Shown one piece after another: positions 17,002-23,522 of a stretch of DNA of 44,564 nt. The DNA is taken from assembly GCA_029983705.1 (NCBI GenBank), contig JASBYZ010000002.1, positions 1 to 44,564 of the forward strand, given 5' to 3'. This stretch comes from Coriobacteriales bacterium. Its GTDB lineage: Bacteria; Actinomycetota; Coriobacteriia; Coriobacteriales; JAEZZM01. A program made the position numbers and the translations under genes. How positions within the stretch are numbered: position 1 is the first letter of the stretch; the number at the start of each line of letters is the position of its first letter. The notes under the pieces are model-generated. The model worked only from the letters and a program-made list of their open reading frames with translations, had not been told where the DNA came from and ran no database searches.

Positions 17002-17696
17002 TGGCAGCCCTCTTAACGCTTGATAAGCTTACCAAAACATTTCACCTGTATGAGGCAGAGCAAACTATTGAGGCTTGCCAAAACATTAGTTTTGAAGTTC
17101 AGCCGGGTGAGTTTGTTGGCATCACGGGAAAGTCTGGCTCAGGCAAGTCAACCATTCTTAAGTGCATCTACCGTACTAATTTGGCAAGTTCCGGAAGCAT
17201 CGTCTACGACTCTGCTGCCTTTGGCCCAGTTGAGATTACCACGCTTGAAGAGCGAAAGATGCTTCACATTAGACGCTATGAGATTGCATATATCTCTCAG
17301 TTTTTAAGCGTGCTCCCTCGTCAAAGTGCAAAACAAATTGTGGTTGATTCTGCAAAGGATGCCTACGAGGAAAAATCTGAACAAGAAGAGGCTGCAATAG
17401 AGATGCTTAAACACTTTGAAATTGCAGAGCACCTCTGGAACGTGTTTCCAAACACCTTTAGTGGTGGAGAAAAACTCAGACTCAACATTGCAGCTGCAAT
17501 GGTAAAACATCCAAGATTTTTACTCTTAGATGAGCCAACCGCAAGTCTTGATAACGCTTCAAAAGTTAAGGTGCGAGAGCTTATTGAAAAGCTTAAGTCT
17601 GAGGGAACTACTATGCTTGGCATCTTTCATGACCTAGAGTTCATGGAAGGTCTGTGCGATAAAGAATTTAACATGCAAAAAGGGAGCTTTGTGTAA
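17001..17696 (+). CDS. phnL: C-P lyase ATPase-like subunit PhnL
   Basis: A 231-residue ABC-type protein needed, together with PhnGHI, for forming the ribosyl-phosphonate intermediate. The sequence begins LLTLDKLTKTFHLYEAEQ, typical of PhnL. Walker A is GKSGSGKST, then YISQFLSVLPRQSA as in the family, FSGGEKLRLNIA as signature and LLLDEPTASLD as Walker B. The ATG overlaps the phnM stop (TTAATG) by one base. The following gene starts one base after its stop, so the set is tightly coupled. Confidence 0.92.
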   Translation: MAALLTLDKLTKTFHLYEAEQTIEACQNISFEVQPGEFVGITGKSGSGKSTILKCIYRTNLASSGSIVYDSAAFGPVEITTLEERKMLHIRRYEIAYISQFLSVLPRQSAKQIVVDSAKDAYEEKSEQEEAAIEMLKHFEIAEHLWNVFPNTFSGGEKLRLNIAAAMVKHPRFLLLDEPTASLDNASKVKVRELIEKLKSEGTTMLGIFHDLEFMEGLCDKEFNMQKGSFV

Positions 17697-17697
17697 G

Positions 17698-18555
17698 ATG
17701 AATACTGATCAAATTAAGATGACACTTCATATGCACTCTAGATTTTCTGATGGAGCAGATACCGTTGAAGAGCTTATCGCCAAGGCAAAAGAGCAGGGTA
17801 TGACCCACATTGCCATTACCGACCACGATACCTTTGCAGGCATGCGCTTTATCAATAAGCTTAAAGAGCACGAGAGTTTTGATATAGAGCTTATTGGGGG
17901 ATGTGAGTTTTCATGTTCTAACCCTCATACGGGCGATAAGGTCCATATTTTGGCCTATGGTCTTGACCTTGAGCAGGCTGAAGAATTAGAAAAAATAGCC
18001 TCTCATACCTTGATGCTTCGTCATCAAAAGACGCTCTGGCAGATTCAACAGATTATGAATGCAGGCTATGACCTCTCTGTTGATAGTGTTCGTGAGGAGT
18101 CAAAGGGCTCGCCGGTACTCTATAAGCAGCATGTCATGTTTGCGCTTACCAAACATAGATACTCATATAACAGCTCTGATTACATGAATTTGTATAGGTC
18201 TTTGTTTAAGGGAAGCGGCGTTGCCGCCGGAGAAATTGAGTATCCAAGTGCTTTAGAGATTGTAATGCTTATAAAAGAAGCTGGAGGATACTCAGTGCTT
18301 GCGCATCCCGGCCAGCTCAATTCATATCCTTTAATTGAGGAATTAGTTAAAGAGGGACTTGATGGTATTGAGAAATATCATCACAGCCATGGTGAGGCAG
18401 ACTATCAAAAGGTTGATGACTTTGCCCAAACATACCAGCTCTTCACCACTGCAGGAACAGACTACCACGGTAGGTACGGTAGTCCTGAGCGCATTGATGA
18501 AGAGCTAGCAGACGCAGATCAAGCGGCACTGCTTGTTGATCTGCTTTTTAACTAA
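17698..18555 (+). CDS. PHP-family phosphoesterase, PhnPP-like
   Basis: A 285-residue metal-dependent phosphoesterase of the PHP superfamily. Metal motifs are HMHSRFSDG (His11, His13), TDHDTF (Asp42-His43-Asp44), GGCEFS, VLAHPGQ and GTDYHGRYG. Family knowledge: a PHP enzyme from the phn operon of Eggerthella lenta (PhnPP) hydrolyses both ester bonds of 5-phosphoribosyl 1,2-cyclic phosphate to ribose 5-phosphate and phosphate, replacing PhnP and PhnN. No phnP or phnN is seen here, so the same role is inferred. ATG at 17698 is favoured over an in-frame TTG at 17689 because AGGGAG is 11 bases upstream of the ATG but almost touches the TTG. It overlaps the convergent znuB by 4 bases. Confidence 0.85.
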   Translation: MNTDQIKMTLHMHSRFSDGADTVEELIAKAKEQGMTHIAITDHDTFAGMRFINKLKEHESFDIELIGGCEFSCSNPHTGDKVHILAYGLDLEQAEELEKIASHTLMLRHQKTLWQIQQIMNAGYDLSVDSVREESKGSPVLYKQHVMFALTKHRYSYNSSDYMNLYRSLFKGSGVAAGEIEYPSALEIVMLIKEAGGYSVLAHPGQLNSYPLIEELVKEGLDGIEKYHHSHGEADYQKVDDFAQTYQLFTTAGTDYHGRYGSPERIDEELADADQAALLVDLLFN

Positions 18556-19376
18556 GAGATTTGTCGTGCGGAAGAGGGCTTAAGCTTCTTTCGCACGGCT
18601 TTAAAGAGTAAGAATAAAAGCATTCCAATTACTGCATTAGCAACAATGGCGCCACCTGGTCTAATGTCAAAGTAGTAAGAGAAGCTTACTCCTAACATAG
18701 TGTAGATAACACCCAGCAATACAGAGAGTAAAAATGCTTGCTTATAACTTCTGCTTACAATTAATGAGGTGGCAACCGGGAGCACAATAAGTGAAGCTAC
18801 CAAAAGTGCTCCAACAACCTTGCAGGCAAGGGCAATGGTAACAGCTGCAAGTAAGGTAAAGAGTCCATTTACAAGCTTTACGTTTACACCTGAAAGTCTT
18901 GCGAGGTTTCCGTCAATTACGATATCTAGTAGTCCACCATAAAAGATGATACTTGAGGCAAGTACCAGTACAAAAACAACTGCAGTACTTATCACATCAA
19001 AACTTGTGACCGACGAGATACTACCAAAGAGATAGGTCTCAAAGCTGCTTCCTCCAGGAGCAATGTCAGAAAGGATAACGGCAAAGCCAAGTCCTGCACT
19101 CATAGTTACAGCTGTTGCCATGTCTCCAAACTGAGGAAAATACTTTCTTATTGACTCAATAGAGAAGGCTGCAACAATACAAATTGCAATCGCACCTAAA
19201 ATTGGATCAAAACCTAATATTAATCCCAGTCCAACACCTGCAAGAGAGGTGTGGGAGAGGGCATCTCCAACCATAGCGGTTCTGCGGTTAACCATAATGA
19301 TGCCAATTAAGGGCACTGCAATTGAGAGCATAAGAGATACTGCGAGCGTTCTTCTCATAAAATCAAACTCTAGCAT
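18552..19376 (-). CDS. znuB: Zinc/manganese ABC importer permease ZnuB
   Basis: A 274-residue membrane protein of the ABC-3 metal permease family with about eight hydrophobic helices. The segment NRRTAMVGDALSHTSLAGVGLG is the classic start of this family, and VGALLVASLIVLPVATSL lies in the later half. It forms the channel for zinc delivered by ZnuA. Its start overlaps the end of znuC by 7 bases. The 3' end runs into the convergent phosphonate operon with a 4-base overlap and no terminator is visible between them. Confidence 0.9.
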   Translation of the reverse strand: MLEFDFMRRTLAVSLMLSIAVPLIGIIMVNRRTAMVGDALSHTSLAGVGLGLILGFDPILGAIAICIVAAFSIESIRKYFPQFGDMATAVTMSAGLGFAVILSDIAPGGSSFETYLFGSISSVTSFDVISTAVVFVLVLASSIIFYGGLLDIVIDGNLARLSGVNVKLVNGLFTLLAAVTIALACKVVGALLVASLIVLPVATSLIVSRSYKQAFLLSVLLGVIYTMLGVSFSYYFDIRPGGAIVANAVIGMLLFLLFKAVRKKLKPSSARQIS

Positions 19377-20047
19377 AGCTCAAGACTCCCTTCTTCTAGA
19401 CGGTAGTGCTTGGTGATAAGTGACTTATCTTTAATGGCCTCAAGCTCATGTGTAACAAGAACAATCGTCACATCTTTATCCTTATTAAGTGAGGATAAAA
19501 GCTCAAAAAGAGATTCTTTAGACTCAAGGTCAACGCCTGCGGTTGGCTCATCTAAAATTAAGATTTTAGGCTTATTAATCATGGCGCGACAAATCATAGT
19601 GCGCTGCTGAAGGCCACCGGATAGCTCATTAAAAGGTGTCTCAATATATTCTCTTAAGCCCATCTCATTAAGCTGTTCAATTGCTTTTTGATAGTGCTTC
19701 TTTTTTGGGATTTTAATAAGACCAAAGTCTTCATACATTGCAAGCGAGACGAGCTCTTTGCAGGTTACCGGAAATGAAATCTTGTTTACTACATTAACCT
19801 GGGGTACATAGCCTAAGTCGTTAAAGCTGCTAATTTTTGAGACTTCTTTTTCAAAAATCTCAACGCTTCCGCTTTCTGGTTTAAGCTCACCCAAGATGAG
19901 TTTTAAGAGGGTTGACTTGCCAGAGCCGTTACCTCCAGAAATGCAGACAAATTCACCTTCTTTAATGGAAAGATCAATGTGAGAAAGAACTTGCTCGGCA
20001 GTATAGCCAAAGGACAAGTCTTTTACGTCAATTGCGTTCATACTCAC
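19370..20047 (-). CDS. znuC: Zinc ABC importer ATPase ZnuC
   Basis: A 225-residue ATP-binding subunit starting MSMNAIDVKDLSFGY. Walker A is GGNGSGKST, the metal-family motif YVPQVNVVNKISFPVTCKE follows, the signature is LSGGLQQR and Walker B is ILDEPTAGVD. It powers the ZnuB channel. The gene begins 2 bases after the znuA stop and overlaps znuB, so the three are translated from one message led by zinT. Confidence 0.92.
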   Translation of the reverse strand: MSMNAIDVKDLSFGYTAEQVLSHIDLSIKEGEFVCISGGNGSGKSTLLKLILGELKPESGSVEIFEKEVSKISSFNDLGYVPQVNVVNKISFPVTCKELVSLAMYEDFGLIKIPKKKHYQKAIEQLNEMGLREYIETPFNELSGGLQQRTMICRAMINKPKILILDEPTAGVDLESKESLFELLSSLNKDKDVTIVLVTHELEAIKDKSLITKHYRLEEGSLELC

Positions 20048-20049
20048 CT

Positions 20050-21381
20050 CTATAATAATGATTGATAAATATTTTCTAGATTCATGCGCAAATAACCAAC
20101 GTAGCCGCCAACTTCTTGGCTCTCTTGATTATTTGCATACTCCATAGACGCTAGTGGCGCTGTTTTGCCACCAATTTCTGAGGCTATGGTTTCTGCTTCT
20201 TTTTTAGGCTGTCCATACTCGTAAAATACAGTATGAATACCTTTTGCATCACAGTAATCAATAGCTTTTTTCATAGTCTTTAAGCTTGGGGAATCCATTG
20301 AAATCAAGCCTTGGAGTGGATACTGTTTAAGGTCAAACTCACGTGCAAGATACTCAAAGGCGTAGTGGCCCACAATAAATTCTCTTCTCTTAACGTGGTC
20401 AAACTTATCTTTGTATTCAAACTCAAGACCTGTAAGTGAGTCCACGAGCTTAACTTTGCGCTTATGGATATCTTTTTCTGAATCTGGAGCAAGCTTTATA
20501 AGCTTTTCAGAAATCCTATTTGCATACACTTTTGCGTTTTTAACTGATAACCATGAGTGTGGGTCGTAGGTTACCTGATCTATAGAAGAGGATGATCCGG
20601 CAAGTAGTACTTCTTCATTGAGAGGGTCATTGCTACTTGTCACCAGTGTGTAGGGTAGAAGAGGTTCAGAAATGCGATCGGAGAAAAATACCCAGTTTCC
20701 ACTTGATGGGAGCGTGAAGTCGACATGCCCAGACTCATGACCCATCTCAATACCGTACACTACACCATCTTCAACCTGTGTAGTCGATTTTTGTTGGACG
20801 AGCTTACCTTTTTGTTCCATAAGCTTTTTGCCTTGGTTAATAAGGTCATCGCCCTTTAAATTTTTAGTGTTGTTGTAAAAGAGCACACGCATAATGTCTT
20901 CATGGGTGTGCCCAAATTCAAGGCCCATTGATGTGCTGCCTTCAGGGATGGCTGCCATGTATTGAAAGTCTCCAATAGCTGCAGCTCCCTTGTAGGTTAT
21001 AAGTTCAATACTTTCTGATAAATCTAGTATTTCTAGATCTGGAAGCGCTTGCCTTACCTTATCAAGCCAGCGCTCAGCTCGAGCTCCGTTAACCACTAAG
21101 AGATCTGCTTGAGCTAGCTCTTTCATATCTTTAGGGCTTGGCTCCCAGCTGTGCACTGACTTTTGAGGTGGCATAAAAGACCTTACCTCGACACTGTCAT
21201 CGGCAAGTTCTTTTGTTAAATCATAAATAGGATAAAATGAGGCATAGACCAGTGGTTTATCTGACGATGCGCCCTCAGCACTGTTGCAGCCACTTACTGT
21301 GAGGCTTACTACTGCTGCAATCAGTAGCGCTGATGCTATTCCCAATATCCCAAACGTTTTAAATCCATGCCTCATTAACAT
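20050..21381 (-). CDS. znuA: Zinc-binding lipoprotein ZnuA with a large central insert
   Basis: A 443-residue cluster A-1 metal-binding protein, well over 100 residues longer than usual. The lipobox ends at Cys32. The metal ligands expected for ZnuA are present: His77 (in SVHSWEPSP), His275 (YDPHSWLS), His339 (VGHYAFEYL) and an acidic residue near Glu388. Between the first two ligands, residues of about 125-265 form an insert not found in ordinary ZnuA, which has only a short His-rich loop. The insert carries FGHTHED and GHESGHVDF, extra histidine pairs that could bind zinc. The start ATG is preceded by AAAGGAG ten bases upstream. The gene follows zinT after 29 bases. Confidence 0.9.
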   Translation of the reverse strand: MLMRHGFKTFGILGIASALLIAAVVSLTVSGCNSAEGASSDKPLVYASFYPIYDLTKELADDSVEVRSFMPPQKSVHSWEPSPKDMKELAQADLLVVNGARAERWLDKVRQALPDLEILDLSESIELITYKGAAAIGDFQYMAAIPEGSTSMGLEFGHTHEDIMRVLFYNNTKNLKGDDLINQGKKLMEQKGKLVQQKSTTQVEDGVVYGIEMGHESGHVDFTLPSSGNWVFFSDRISEPLLPYTLVTSSNDPLNEEVLLAGSSSSIDQVTYDPHSWLSVKNAKVYANRISEKLIKLAPDSEKDIHKRKVKLVDSLTGLEFEYKDKFDHVKRREFIVGHYAFEYLAREFDLKQYPLQGLISMDSPSLKTMKKAIDYCDAKGIHTVFYEYGQPKKEAETIASEIGGKTAPLASMEYANNQESQEVGGYVGYLRMNLENIYQSLL

Positions 21382-21410
21382 ATGTGATGTACTCCTTTGA
21401 TATGCCTTAC

Positions 21411-22130
21411 TTATTCAGAAAATTCGCCTTCGAGTTGCTTATAGGTAGTCTCGGTCTTGCAAAGGAGTGGGTACCATTTTTCTTGCTTCATCATTTCGTC
21501 AATGCTTGCGCCGTATCTCATGTGGAAGTGGGTAAGTTCCTCTTCTCCATGGATTGGCATCATAGCGATAAGCTTGTATTTAGCATTAGCATCTTTTGAC
21601 TCATAGATTTCAAATGAGAGGGTTTGATTACCGTGCTTAATTGGGTGTGATTCTTTCCACTCATACTCAACGGTTTCAATTTCTTTACCGCCGTCTTTTT
21701 GTTGTTTGTCATAGTAGGTAATCTTGTTGCCGTCAATCTTTACCGCGCCAAAGTCACAGTGTCTTCTTTCGCCAAGGTCTTTAAGAAGAGCCTCTTTGCT
21801 CTCGTTCTTTTCTTTTGCAGCCTTCTCAATTACTGGTTGGAGTTCTGCATCATCAAAGTAGGTGGTAAGACTGTTCCACTCGCCATTCCAGTCTGAGAGG
21901 GAAACAGCTTTAGCGTTTGCATCTTTAGCTTCGCCGTTAGCATCCTTAGCCTCATCTGGCTTCTCTTTGTTCTCCTTTGGAGCTTGAGTTTGTTCTTTGG
22001 CTGGCTCTTGTTTTGCTGGAGCATCTGCTGAAGGTGCGCCGCCACATCCTGCAAGTGCAAGTGTACAAAGTGCTGATACGCCGAGGCATACCACTCTTAA
22101 TCTATTTGTAGACACGAATGATCCTTTCAA
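21411..22130 (-). CDS. zinT: ZinT-domain metal-binding lipoprotein
   Basis: A 239-residue lipoprotein and first gene of the zinc operon. The signal peptide ends in LAGC. An Ala/Lys/Glu/Pro-rich linker with EAKDAN repeats leads to the ZinT (YodA) domain, which opens LSDWNGEWNSLTTYFDDAEL and ends with KWYPLLC. The three metal-binding histidines of ZinT correspond to His194 and His201-Phe-His203 (THFHMRYG). ZinT proteins capture zinc outside the membrane and pass it to ZnuA. A GAAAGGAT ribosome site precedes ATG. Transcription probably starts near 22160 on the minus strand under a repressor-type dyad. Confidence 0.88.
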   Translation of the reverse strand: MKGSFVSTNRLRVVCLGVSALCTLALAGCGGAPSADAPAKQEPAKEQTQAPKENKEKPDEAKDANGEAKDANAKAVSLSDWNGEWNSLTTYFDDAELQPVIEKAAKEKNESKEALLKDLGERRHCDFGAVKIDGNKITYYDKQQKDGGKEIETVEYEWKESHPIKHGNQTLSFEIYESKDANAKYKLIAMMPIHGEEELTHFHMRYGASIDEMMKQEKWYPLLCKTETTYKQLEGEFSE

Positions 22131-22146
22131 TCAATGTACAATAAAA

Positions 22147-22194
22147 TTAACCTAGGTTAACTGTAAATGATAGTCATTCGTATTTGTCTGTCAA
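22147..22194 (-). promoter_or_regulatory. zinT-znuACB promoter with two operator-like dyads
   Basis: On the minus strand, TTGACA (22194-22189) and TATCAT (22172-22167) are 16 bases apart. The dyad AATGA-TAG-TCATT (22166-22178) covers the -10 box. A perfect 14-bp palindrome TTAACCTAGGTTAA (22147-22160) covers the expected start point. The first resembles the short AT-rich dyads bound by Zur/Fur-family repressors, which fits a zinc operon. The regulator is inferred. Confidence 0.65.
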
Positions 22195-22265
22195 GAAAAA
22201 ATTAGAAATTATTTTATGAATTTTTTGAATTAAGAAATTTTAAAAAATTAAAGAAGTATACATAA

Positions 22266-22418
22266 TTATTTTTGCTCAAAGAGCTGTGTTTGTGTCTGAT
22301 GACTTGCAATATGAGTCTTGGGCTGATCAAGTAAATCAGGCTTCACACAACTGATAACGCTAAAGGCAAAGAGGGTGGAAAGACCTGCTGAGACTAAGCG
22401 TATTTGGTTCCTACTCAC
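22266..22418 (-). CDS. Very small lipoprotein (50 residues)
   Basis: A GTG at 22418 is preceded by TAAGGAGATATT, an excellent ribosome site. It opens a frame of 50 codons ending in TAA at 22266. The protein begins MSRNQIRLVSAGLSTLFAFS and continues to VISC (Cys24), a good lipobox. After that come only 26 residues rich in Gln, His and Thr (ASHQTQTQLFEQK). A strong promoter stands upstream. It is read in the same direction as the zinc operon, which starts 136 bases further on. I do not recognise it. It could be a small metal-related lipoprotein, or the stump of a longer one. Confidence 0.6.
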   Translation of the reverse strand: MSRNQIRLVSAGLSTLFAFSVISCVKPDLLDQPKTHIASHQTQTQLFEQK

Positions 22419-22453
22419 AATATCTCCTTATAAGTAAACCATATCTAACTAAT

Positions 22454-22481
22454 ATTCTATTCATCTAGATTTCTATGTCAA
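22454..22481 (-). promoter_or_regulatory. Promoter of the small lipoprotein gene
   Basis: On the minus strand, TTGACA (22481-22476) and TAGAAT (22459-22454) are separated by 16 bases, a near-consensus sigma-70 type promoter. It lies 36 bases before the GTG start and supports the small gene being real. Confidence 0.7.
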
Positions 22482-22506
22482 CTATTAAAGTAATTTTCTC
22501 CCACTC

Positions 22507-22520
22507 GTGATTTTAATCAC
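22507..22520. promoter_or_regulatory. CRP/FNR-like dyad upstream of the amidase operon
   Basis: GTGATTTTAATCAC is a perfect 6-2-6 dyad. It also fits the CRP half-site arrangement GTGA-N6-TCAC, with a trailing A. It stands about 100 bases before the amidase start and 26 bases upstream of the small lipoprotein -35 on the other strand. Binding by a CRP-family regulator is inferred from the pattern only. Confidence 0.4.
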
Positions 22521-22525
22521 AAAAA

Positions 22526-22553
22526 TACTTCCATCTTTTGATATCTGGAAGTA
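22526..22553. promoter_or_regulatory. Inverted repeat in the amidase leader
   Basis: TACTTCCA (22526-22533) and TGGAAGTA (22546-22553) form a perfect 8-bp dyad with a 12-base spacer. It lies between the CRP-like dyad and the amidase ribosome site. It could be an operator or a leader hairpin; no T-run follows. Confidence 0.4.
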
Positions 22554-22607
22554 AAATATTGCGTAATTTGCTTCAAGTTTCACTAATTGAACAGAAGGGT
22601 GAGAAGT

Positions 22608-23510
22608 ATGCTTGAGATTAGAGATAAGGTTTATTCTTTTTCAAAAGATCATAAGCCATGCGCACACGCCAAACCCGGCGACCTCATTGAGTTTAATACG
22701 CTTGACTGCTTTTCTGGAAAGCTTAGTGATGAAAGCGTAACTATGAAGGACATGGACTTTAGTTACAACATCACAAATCCTGCGGCAGGACCTGTATATG
22801 TTGAAGGAGCTATGCCAGGGGATATCTTAGAGGTTTCTGTCTTATCAATTGATCTAGACAGTGAAGGAACTATTGCTACAGATGATCACTGTGGGCCTTT
22901 ATATGAGAACACTGACTATAAAACTAAGAAGGTTCCTATTAAGGATGGTAAAGCCTACTTTAATGACATCTCTTTTCCAATTAAACCCATGATTGGTGTT
23001 ATGGGGATTGCTCCAAAAGAAGGAGATATTGCCTGTGGTTTTGTAGGAGACCACGGCGGCAATATGGATAACAAGCTCATTGGCGCTCATAGCCGTGTGT
23101 ATTTTCCGGTGCAGGTTGAGGGAGCACTTTTGCAAATGGGCGATGTTCATGCTGCAATGGGTGACGCTGAACTGTGTGGCACAGGAATAGAAACTGGTGC
23201 CAAAATCCTCGTTAAAATTTCTCTGATTAAAGGCCAAGAACTTCACTGGCCTGTTCTTGAGACTGAAGACAAGTGGTACGTGAACGCAAGCGCTCAAGAA
23301 TTTGATGAGTCACTGATGAATGCCTCTAAAGAGATGCAAAGACTACTTATGAAAGCAACAGGATGGAGTGCTGTGGATACCTACATGTACATGTCTGTTC
23401 AGTGTGATGTTGAGCTTAACCAGGCATGCAAGCCCTGTGAAGTTCAACTGAGTTTAAGAATTGGTGCGCCAAAGCACCCTCAAATAAAGCCGCTTATTAG
23501 CCGTCCATAA
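22608..23510 (+). CDS. Acetamidase/formamidase family protein
   Basis: A 300-residue enzyme of the FmdA_AmdA family, which releases ammonia from formamide, acetamide or related short amides. Family signs are VYVEGAMPGDILEV, DHCGPLY, the glycine-rich GDHGGNMDNK and the block GDVHAAMGDAELCGTGIE. Length is usual for the family. The frame could extend to a TTG at 22587, but ATG at 22608 has AAGGG eight bases upstream and fits the normal N-terminus. An amino-acid-type permease follows after 12 bases, so the pair probably imports and hydrolyses a nitrogenous substrate. The exact amide cannot be told. Confidence 0.85.
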   Translation: MLEIRDKVYSFSKDHKPCAHAKPGDLIEFNTLDCFSGKLSDESVTMKDMDFSYNITNPAAGPVYVEGAMPGDILEVSVLSIDLDSEGTIATDDHCGPLYENTDYKTKKVPIKDGKAYFNDISFPIKPMIGVMGIAPKEGDIACGFVGDHGGNMDNKLIGAHSRVYFPVQVEGALLQMGDVHAAMGDAELCGTGIETGAKILVKISLIKGQELHWPVLETEDKWYVNASAQEFDESLMNASKEMQRLLMKATGWSAVDTYMYMSVQCDVELNQACKPCEVQLSLRIGAPKHPQIKPLISRP

Positions 23511-23522
23511 AGGAGAAAGCCC

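Noticed and set aside
22587..22607. TTG start for the amidase
   Set aside because: No ribosome site before it; AAGGG stands inside this stretch at correct distance from ATG 22608.
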